DNA of 12,981 nt, from the NCBI GenBank assembly GCA_910586775.1, contig CAJUJN010000108.1, positions 1-12,981 on the forward strand. The letters run 5' to 3'. How positions within the stretch are numbered: the stretch's first letter is position 1; each line of letters begins with the position of its first letter. This document shows positions 5,841 to 10,521 of this stretch, piece by piece. The DNA comes from an uncultured Acetatifactor sp. (GTDB taxonomy: Bacteria > Bacillota > Clostridia > Lachnospirales > Lachnospiraceae). Both the position numbers and the translations under genes were made by a program. The notes under the pieces are model-generated. The model ran no database searches. It was not told where the DNA came from and saw only the letters and a list, made by a program, of their open reading frames with translations.

Positions 5841-6020
5841 ATGAAACTTTCACGATACGAGCAGGAAAGTATTCTCAATTATAATGCAGGAGAACAGACT
5901 GCCACCCTCTATACAAGGGATAAGGCGGTCATGCGGAAACTTGACACGCTTGTTGCCGATTATCCCAACACATACAAGCTGACAGGGCAGGACGAGGTAT
6001 GGCTTTGTGCTATACTTTAG
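5841..6020 (+). pseudogene. Truncated conjugative-element accessory protein
   Basis: The ATG at 5841 follows a purine-rich AAAGGGGG (5823-5830) and opens a 59-residue frame with MKLSRYEQESILNYNAGEQT, ATLYTRDKAVMRKLDTLVAD and YPNTYKLTG. I recognise this as the N-terminal half of a small protein common in Tn916/Tn1549-like and related clostridial conjugative elements, normally about 100-120 residues and of unknown function. The second half, which usually contains a PKSxxxx(R/K) segment, is missing. The sequence turns into an unrelated VWLCAIL tail and stops. It marks a past conjugative element of which no integrase or relaxase remains in the window. Confidence 0.65.
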
Positions 6021-6071
6021 CAGAAACAACTCAACCAATCGAAATATGATGTGGAGGTTGCGGGGAAAAGG

Positions 6072-6275
6072 ATGGAAACAGCTATAAATGAGTACAATAA
6101 ATATATTGACAGAATCGATTGGAACATAGAATATAAAGACAATGATATTCTCCCGGGAGCGTGTCCTGTATGCGGGAAAAAAGTATTTATCAAATTTTAT
6201 GGAAGCTATCAACAGTCATATGTGATTTGTTGCGAAACACCTGATTGTATGTACATAACATCCCGTGGGTTATAA
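6072..6275 (+). CDS. Small zinc-ribbon-like hypothetical protein, possibly 3'-frameshifted
   Basis: The 67-residue frame encodes METAINEYNKYIDRIDWNIE, then CPVCGKKVFIKFYG and CCETPDC. The two cysteine pairs (CPVC and CETPDC) form a plausible zinc ribbon. The ATG at 6072 has GGGGA five bases upstream; a GTG at 6051 is an alternative start seven codons earlier. The frame ends at a TAA right after TSRGL. In the +1 frame the sequence continues openly as YKRHFAAGFHKNVETGKVYA for another 80 bases, so the original protein may have been longer. No family is recognised. Its neighbours on the left are conjugative-element remnants. Confidence 0.5.
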   Translation: METAINEYNKYIDRIDWNIEYKDNDILPGACPVCGKKVFIKFYGSYQQSYVICCETPDCMYITSRGL

Positions 6276-6404
6276 GCGCCACTTTGCTGCTGGTTTTCAT
6301 AAAAATGTGGAAACGGGTAAGGTCTATGCCTGGTTTACAAGAAGAAAAAAGATATGGCAATGACATCAGAACCGGTCATGCTTTTAAGCTATGGAACAGT
6401 ATGT
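6276..6404. other. Gap with no supported gene
   Basis: Two short open frames overlap here: one that could be the shifted end of the zinc-ribbon gene, and one from ATG 6306 of 33 codons. Neither has a ribosome binding site or a recognisable sequence. The regulatory region of the CMD-cupin gene begins at its right end. Confidence 0.4.
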
Positions 6405-6425
6405 AATATAAGCATTTGATATATT
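6405..6425 (+). promoter_or_regulatory. Predicted LysR-family operator, copy 1
   Basis: An imperfect dyad with arms AATATA (6405-6410) and TATATT (6420-6425) flanks a 9-bp core, AGCATTTGA. The same element with 19 of 21 bases identical lies at 8377-8397, in front of the divergent operon next to the LysR gene. It overlaps the -35 box of the CMD-cupin promoter. The T-N11-A character of the dyad fits LysR-type regulators. Confidence 0.75.
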
Positions 6426-6444
6426 TATCTGTCCGGCCTATAAT
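6416..6444 (+). promoter_or_regulatory. Consensus promoter of the CMD-cupin gene
   Basis: TTGATA (6416-6421), a 17-base spacer and a perfect TATAAT (6439-6444) predict transcription from about 6451 and a leader of roughly 64 bases. The -35 box starts 11 bases into the predicted operator. Confidence 0.85.
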
Positions 6445-6514
6445 AAAAGCAAATGGTATCCAGGAACATATGCAGAAGACCATATCAAAAGATCATCCCA
6501 GGGAGGAAAAGAAA

Positions 6515-7273
6515 ATGGCAGTAAAACAGACCGCAGGCAGAGATGCTTTGGGCGAATTTGCCCCGAAATTTGCACAGCTGAATGATGATGTATTATTTGG
6601 AGAAGTGTGGAGCAGGGAGGATAAACTCTCGCTGAGAGACCGTTCACTGGTAACGGTTGTCTCCCTGATGGCTCAGGGACTTGTGGATTCGTCTTTCCAG
6701 TTCCATCTGATGAGTGCGAAAAAGAACGGGATCACAAGGGCGGAGATCGCAGAAATCCTGACCCATGCAGCGTTCTATGCCGGATGGCCCAAGGCATGGG
6801 CGGCTTTCCGTATGGCAAAGGAAGTCTGGACAGAGGAAATCTCCGAACCCGATGCAAAATCTGCACATGCTGCTTCCATGCTGTTTCCCATAGGGCAGCC
6901 AAATGAAGCTTTTGCGCAATATTTTATCGGCCGGAGTTATCTTGCGCCCGTTTCTGCGGAACAGGCAGGGATTTTTAACGTAACCTTTGAGCCGGGCTGC
7001 CGCAACAACTGGCATATCCATCATGCAAAGAGCGGCGGCGGACAGATTCTGATCTGTGTCGGCGGTCGGGGCTATTATCAGGAGTGGGGAAAGAAAGCGC
7101 AGGAGCTGGTCCCCGGCGATGTGGTGAATATTCCGGCAGGCGTAAAACACTGGCATGGAGCGGCCCCTGACAGCTGGTTCTCCCATCTGGCGGTTGAGGT
7201 GCCCGCAGAAGAAGGCTTCAACGAGTGGCTGGAGCCGGTGGATGACGTTGCCTACACCAGCGCGTCGCACTGA
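6515..7273 (+). CDS. Carboxymuconolactone decarboxylase-cupin fusion protein
   Basis: The 252-residue cytoplasmic protein has an N-terminal CMD-like all-helical domain (about residues 15-110), with RSLVTVVSLMAQG, FQFHLMSAKKNGIT and EILTHAAFYAGWPKAWAAF. It is of the gamma-CMD type and lacks the CxxC of peroxidatic AhpD-like members. A C-terminal cupin (about 150-232) supplies metal ligands in WHIHHAKSGGGQ (His167, His169, His170, Gln177) and KHWH (His212, His214). Two-domain proteins like this are common near LysR regulators, aldo/keto reductases and flavodoxins in gut bacteria; the substrate is not established. ATG 6515 is chosen because GGGAGG lies at 6501-6506 and the consensus promoter at 6416-6444 excludes the longer reading from TTG 6416. 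Linkage to the LysR gene is supported by the shared operator. Confidence 0.93.
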   Translation: MAVKQTAGRDALGEFAPKFAQLNDDVLFGEVWSREDKLSLRDRSLVTVVSLMAQGLVDSSFQFHLMSAKKNGITRAEIAEILTHAAFYAGWPKAWAAFRMAKEVWTEEISEPDAKSAHAASMLFPIGQPNEAFAQYFIGRSYLAPVSAEQAGIFNVTFEPGCRNNWHIHHAKSGGGQILICVGGRGYYQEWGKKAQELVPGDVVNIPAGVKHWHGAAPDSWFSHLAVEVPAEEGFNEWLEPVDDVAYTSASH

Positions 7274-7384
7274 ATATTTTCGAGATACCAAAAGAAGCAA
7301 GCAGGAATGCAGGTTCCCATGTATGTGAACCGGATCTGCAATTTGTCTGAATCATGATGAAAAGAGGGAACTTTGCACGGAAAA

Positions 7385-7427
7385 CACCTGTCGGTCAATG
7401 GAGTACCATGAGCCGGCAGGTGTTTTT
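7385..7427. terminator. Bidirectional intrinsic terminator between CMD-cupin and LysR genes
   Basis: CACCTGTCGG (7385-7394) pairs with CCGGCAGGTG (7413-7422) with one G-U pair. An inner ATGG/CCAT stem (7398-7401 with 7406-7409) extends it. T5 follows on the plus strand (7423-7427) and AAAA precedes it (7381-7384), serving the minus strand. Its right edge overlaps the LysR stop codon. Confidence 0.85.
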
Positions 7428-8305
7428 CATGCTGTCCATTCCTGGCACTTGCTCAGAAATTTTTCAGCAGCTTTTGTAAGCGTCTGGTATTTCTTCCATA
7501 CAAGGCTTAAAGGCGCTTCCACTTCCGGCTCAAAAGGGCGGAAGCAGAGACTGCTCTCACCAGATACATTGATGATCCTGTCCAGGCAGACCGCATATCC
7601 CATACCCTCGTCTACCATAAGAGAACCGTTGAAAAGCAGGTTGTAGGTTGCAACGATATTCAGCTTTTCACTGTCGTTTCCGAAAACAGCCTGAAGACTG
7701 GCATCCTGGAGCGCCTGCCGGGACAGGATGAGAGGCTGCGTCCGCAGATCTTCCGGTGAGATCGCCTTTTTTTCTGCCAGAGGGGAATCCCGCCGCATGA
7801 GGACACCGAACCGGTCTTTGCAGGGGACCTGTATGGACTCATATTTTGAAGGATCGATTCTGCCAAATAAAAGACCGAAATCGATCAGTCCCCGATCCAT
7901 TTCTTCCGTTACGGTGACCCGGTCTCCGCTTATAATATGAAAATGAACCAGAGGATACTCTTTCTGTATCATTTGTGCCGCGTTTGCCAGTAATCGGACG
8001 CCGTCCGTCTCTCCGGCTCCGATGGTGATATCGCCGGCAAGCGTTTCGTCGGACAGAGAGACTTCATGCTCGGCTTTTTTGACAAGCTCCAGGATCTCTT
8101 CGGCCCGTCTGCGCAGGATCATTCCTTCTTCTGTCAGCGTGATTCGGCGGTTCCCCCGGATAAAGAGCTGCCTGCCCAGTTCCTCTTCCAGCTCTTTGAG
8201 CTGTCTGGAAAGGGTGGGCTGTGAAAGGTGCAGCGATTCTGCAGCGCCTGAAATGCTCTGTTCCCGTGTGACAGCCAGGAAATATTGTAAGACTCTAAGT
8301 TCCAT
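7427..8305 (-). CDS. LysR-family transcriptional regulator
   Basis: The 292-residue protein has the family layout. An N-terminal winged helix (1-60) contains ELRVLQYFLAVTREQSISGA and AAESLHLSQPTLSRQLKELE, followed by LGRQLFIRG and LTEEG. After the linker helix comes a periplasmic-binding-protein-like effector domain (about 90-290), with GDITIGAGETDG, IDFGLLFGRID and DEGMGYAVC as typical landmarks. Length is normal and no frameshift is seen. The start is supported by AAGGAGGG (8313-8320 read on the minus strand) seven bases away. It is transcribed divergently from the DUF3737 operon and convergently toward the CMD-cupin gene. Both of those promoters carry the same 21-bp element, making it the likely common regulator. 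The effector is unknown; neighbouring genes suggest a small oxidised or carbonyl metabolite, which is inference. Confidence 0.95.
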   Translation of the reverse strand: MELRVLQYFLAVTREQSISGAAESLHLSQPTLSRQLKELEEELGRQLFIRGNRRITLTEEGMILRRRAEEILELVKKAEHEVSLSDETLAGDITIGAGETDGVRLLANAAQMIQKEYPLVHFHIISGDRVTVTEEMDRGLIDFGLLFGRIDPSKYESIQVPCKDRFGVLMRRDSPLAEKKAISPEDLRTQPLILSRQALQDASLQAVFGNDSEKLNIVATYNLLFNGSLMVDEGMGYAVCLDRIINVSGESSLCFRPFEPEVEAPLSLVWKKYQTLTKAAEKFLSKCQEWTA

Positions 8306-8330
8306 GAAATATCCCTCCTTGACTTTGGAA

Positions 8331-8360
8331 AGTATATCATGAAATTTGTATAGGCGTCAA
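8331..8360 (-). promoter_or_regulatory. Promoter of the LysR gene
   Basis: Read on the minus strand, TTGACG (8360-8355), an 18-base spacer and TATACT (8336-8331) form a good sigma-A promoter, starting near 8324. The predicted operator at 8377-8397 lies just upstream of this -35 box, so one bound site could act on both divergent promoters. Confidence 0.7.
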
Positions 8361-8376
8361 GCATAGGTAAATATAG

Positions 8377-8397
8377 AATATAAGTATTTGCTATATT
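8377..8397 (+). promoter_or_regulatory. Predicted LysR-family operator, copy 2
   Basis: Arms AATATA (8377-8382) and TATATT (8392-8397) flank the core AGTATTTGC. It differs from copy 1 at only two positions. It sits in the intergenic region between the LysR gene and the DUF3737 operon, the classical place for a LysR binding site. Confidence 0.78.
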
Positions 8398-8416
8398 CAG
8401 GCAACTGCGCTAAAAT
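8388..8416 (+). promoter_or_regulatory. Promoter of the DUF3737-lipoprotein operon
   Basis: TTGCTA (8388-8393), a 17-base spacer and TAAAAT (8411-8416) place the start near 8423. The -35 is weaker than that of the CMD-cupin promoter, consistent with dependence on an activator. Confidence 0.65.
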
Positions 8417-8433
8417 GACAGACATGGAGCACA

Positions 8434-8458
8434 GGGACGGCATAAAAACAACCGTTCC
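8434..8458 (+). other. Leader hairpin of the DUF3737 operon
   Basis: GGGACGG (8434-8440) can pair with CCGTTCC (8452-8458), with one G-U pair and an 11-base A-rich loop, followed by a purine run. It lies in the untranslated leader between the promoter and the ribosome binding site. It may stabilise the message; it lacks the T run of a terminator. Confidence 0.4.
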
Positions 8459-8488
8459 GCAAAAAAGACAGAGAGAGGAGTAGAGACA

Positions 8489-9340
8489 ATGAAAATCATT
8501 GAAGACCAGACATTTGACATGGAACGGGCGTTATATGCCAGTCAGGGTATTTCCCTGAAAAACTGTTCCTTTGACGGGCCGGCAGACGGCGAAAGCGCTT
8601 TGAAGGAAAGCAGGGATGTGAGGCTGTCCCATTGTTTCTGCAATCTGCGTTATCCCTTCTGGCATGACGCGGGCCTTGCCATTGCAGATTCGGAAATGAC
8701 GGAACTTTGCCGCGCGGCCATATGGTATTCCACGGATATCGAGATCCGGGATACAAAACTTCATGGGATCAAGGCGCTTAGAGAATGCAGCCGGGTAAAG
8801 ATGCAGGGGTGCGACATCCTCTCGCCGGAATTCGGATGGTCGGTACAGGAGATGAAGATGAAAGACTGTACCGTGCAGGGAGAATATTTCATGATGCGTT
8901 CCGACCGCCTGAATTTTACAAAGGTGCAGCTGAAGGGGAAATATTCCTTCCAGTATGTTCAGGACTGCGTGTTTGAAGACTGTGTGTTCGATACCAAAGA
9001 TGCCTTCTGGCATGCGAAGAATGTCATCGTCAGAAACAGTGTGATAAAAGGGGAGTACCTGGCATGGTACTGCGAGAATGTCACCTTCGAAAACTGCAGA
9101 ATCATCGGAACACAGCCTCTTTGTTACTGCAGGAATTTAAAACTGATAGACTGTGAGATGGTCGACACGGATCTGAGCTTTGAAAAATCGGATGTGGAGG
9201 CAACCATTACGACTCCGGTAGTCAGCATCAAGAATCCACTGTCCGGTTATATTCAGGCGCCCTGTGTGGGTGAGATGATCCAGGATGACGGGAACTGCCG
9301 CGGGGAGATCCGGATACAGAAACAGTACTGCTGCGCCTGA
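8489..9340 (+). CDS. DUF3737 family right-handed beta-helix protein
   Basis: The 283-residue product matches the DUF3737 family, made of imperfect short strands typical of a right-handed parallel beta-helix. Landmarks are YPFWHDAGLAI, MTELCRAAIWYSTDIEI, LHGIKALRECSRVKM, ISPEFGW-like LSPEFGW, KGKYSFQYVQD, DTKDAFWHAKNVIV, KGEYLAWYCENVTFENC and IIGTQPLCYCRNLKL. There is no signal peptide, so it is probably cytoplasmic. The biochemical role is unknown. Length is normal for the family. The start is supported by GAGGAG (8475-8480), eight bases before the ATG. It is the first gene of a two-gene operon, 18 bases ahead of the lipoprotein, expressed divergently from the LysR gene. Confidence 0.92.
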   Translation: MKIIEDQTFDMERALYASQGISLKNCSFDGPADGESALKESRDVRLSHCFCNLRYPFWHDAGLAIADSEMTELCRAAIWYSTDIEIRDTKLHGIKALRECSRVKMQGCDILSPEFGWSVQEMKMKDCTVQGEYFMMRSDRLNFTKVQLKGKYSFQYVQDCVFEDCVFDTKDAFWHAKNVIVRNSVIKGEYLAWYCENVTFENCRIIGTQPLCYCRNLKLIDCEMVDTDLSFEKSDVEATITTPVVSIKNPLSGYIQAPCVGEMIQDDGNCRGEIRIQKQYCCA

Positions 9341-9358
9341 GCAAAGGAGTCTGCGGAT

Positions 9359-9892
9359 ATGAAGAACAAACTATTAGTCGTCTGTGCATGCGCAGTGCTG
9401 CTTTCCATGACCGCCTGCGGCGGTGATACCGATCCGGCACAGATACCGGAACAGAATCAAACGGAAATACAGGATCCGGAAACATCATCGTCCGAAGAAA
9501 AGGAGGGGTCGGAAATGAGACTGAACATACAGGCAGGGGAACATCTGCTTACGGCAACGCTGGCACAAAATTCTTCTGCGGAAGCGCTGGTTGAAATGCT
9601 GTCGGAGGGAACAGTCACGATCCAGATGAGCGATTATGCAAATATGGAGAAGGTGGGTTCTCTTCCTGACAGTCTGCCCGGAAATGATGAACAGATCAGC
9701 ACAGAGGCCGGGGATCTGATCCTCTATCAGGGAAATTCATTTGTGATTTACTATGATACAAATTCATGGAATCTCACCAGACTTGGAAAGATCAATGACA
9801 TGAATCAGCAGGAATTGAAAGAGATTCTGGGAGACGGGGATATAACGGTTGAATTGTCGCTCCCTGCAGATCAGCGTATGAAGGCACCCTGA
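9359..9892 (+). CDS. Lipoprotein with a cyclophilin-like-fold domain
   Basis: The 177-residue product has a lipoprotein signal, MKNKLLVVCACAVLLSMTAC, with the lipidated cysteine at position 20, followed by an acidic low-complexity linker to about residue 52. The rest, from MRLNIQAGEHLLTATL through SSAEALVEML, MSDYANMEKVGSLP, GDLILYQGNSFVIYYD and NLTRLGKI, is the bacterial cyclophilin-like-fold domain (about 120 residues). Unlike eukaryotic cyclophilins, these lack a demonstrated prolyl isomerase function. It follows the DUF3737 gene by 18 bases with AAAGGAG at 9343-9349. Such domains are commonly found beside CMD-cupin, aldo/keto reductase and flavodoxin genes. No clear terminator follows before the convergent Rrf2 gene 39 bases on. 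Confidence 0.9.
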   Translation: MKNKLLVVCACAVLLSMTACGGDTDPAQIPEQNQTEIQDPETSSSEEKEGSEMRLNIQAGEHLLTATLAQNSSAEALVEMLSEGTVTIQMSDYANMEKVGSLPDSLPGNDEQISTEAGDLILYQGNSFVIYYDTNSWNLTRLGKINDMNQQELKEILGDGDITVELSLPADQRMKAP

Positions 9893-9931
9893 AAAAATGG
9901 TGAAAGCGGAGCAGGACGGTGTTATCAGAAG

Positions 9932-10366
9932 CTATTTTTCAACGGTATGATGATACTCGTTTACAATTTCCTCCATTGTAATCGATTGCAGGCAGGCTTT
10001 CAGAGAATCCCGCATCTTTCCATAGGGCATTTCCAGGACAGCGTGGATATTTTTGCCTACGGGGCAGAGCGGGGAGGGCATTCCATGAATGCCTATGAAC
10101 TTTTTGAGGGCATTTGGTTCTACTGCCATATACACACGGTATAAAGTGATATCTTCCAGAGGGCAGTTTAAGGAAGTTCCTCCTGTACCGGATTTTACAG
10201 AAAGTATTCCGTCTTTTTTCAGGGCGCTGATTATATTTCGGACTGTGACAGGGTTGCAGCCGGTTGAAAGTGCAAGCAGTTCACTGGTGACTCGTTTTTT
10301 GTCTCCGAATTCGTGAATACAGATAAGGCAGTGGATGGCGATGGAACATTTGGTACTGATATGCAT
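9932..10366 (-). CDS. Rrf2-family transcriptional regulator
   Basis: The 144-residue protein starts MHISTKCSIAIHCLICIHEF in the usual Rrf2 manner. It carries a winged helix with VTSELLALSTGCNPVTVRNI and ISALKKDGILSVKSGTGGTS, then the LYRVYMAVE segment. The three-cysteine iron-sulfur cluster motif of IscR/NsrR is not present. Instead there is the single SPLCPVGKNI cysteine (Cys101) of YwnA-like members, which may sense redox or a small molecule through a thiol. GGAGGAT (10380-10374 on the minus strand) lies seven bases from the ATG. Its target is not evident. It is separated by a strong terminator from the surface protein gene and converges on the cyclophilin-like lipoprotein gene. Confidence 0.92.
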   Translation of the reverse strand: MHISTKCSIAIHCLICIHEFGDKKRVTSELLALSTGCNPVTVRNIISALKKDGILSVKSGTGGTSLNCPLEDITLYRVYMAVEPNALKKFIGIHGMPSPLCPVGKNIHAVLEMPYGKMRDSLKACLQSITMEEIVNEYHHTVEK

Positions 10367-10420
10367 GGCGGCGATCCTCCGGTCTAAAAAGCAGTATCTG
10401 AATTTTGCAGGAAAACGTGC

Positions 10421-10452
10421 CCGGTCAGTGATGGCATAATATTGCCGGTCAG
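10421..10452. repeat. CCGGTCAG direct repeat upstream of the Rrf2 gene
   Basis: CCGGTCAG occurs at 10421-10428 and again at 10445-10452, 24 bases apart, with TGCCGGTCAGG context at the second. Spacing near two helical turns in front of a regulator gene suggests a possible autoregulatory site. A weak -10 (TATTAT on the minus strand, 10443-10438) lies between the repeats. Confidence 0.35.
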
Positions 10453-10464
10453 GGGTGCGGCAGG

Positions 10465-10502
10465 AAAATAGTTACGGCATAATTTCATGCCGTAACTATT
10501 TT
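10465..10502. terminator. Perfect 16-bp inverted repeat, bidirectional terminator
   Basis: AAAATAGTTACGGCAT (10465-10480) and ATGCCGTAACTATTTT (10487-10502) are exact reverse complements with a 6-base loop. The outer A/T pairs supply the T-rich exit on either strand. It ends leftward transcription of the wall-protein gene 20 bases beyond its stop codon. Confidence 0.85.
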
Positions 10503-10521
10503 AAAACTGTGTAAACAACTA

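Noticed and set aside
5670..6020. A genuine 116-residue protein starting at the channel filter Met
   Set aside because: The Met is the M of TTMGYGD within the pore motif, with no ribosome binding site; the frame joins two unrelated remnants.
6416..6514. N-terminal extension of the CMD-cupin protein from TTG 6416
   Set aside because: It overlaps a consensus promoter and a predicted operator; the ATG at 6515 has a strong ribosome binding site at the right distance.
8531..9013. Minus-strand open frame of 160 codons opposite the DUF3737 gene
   Set aside because: The plus strand encodes a full-length recognisable family; the minus frame has no supporting signal.
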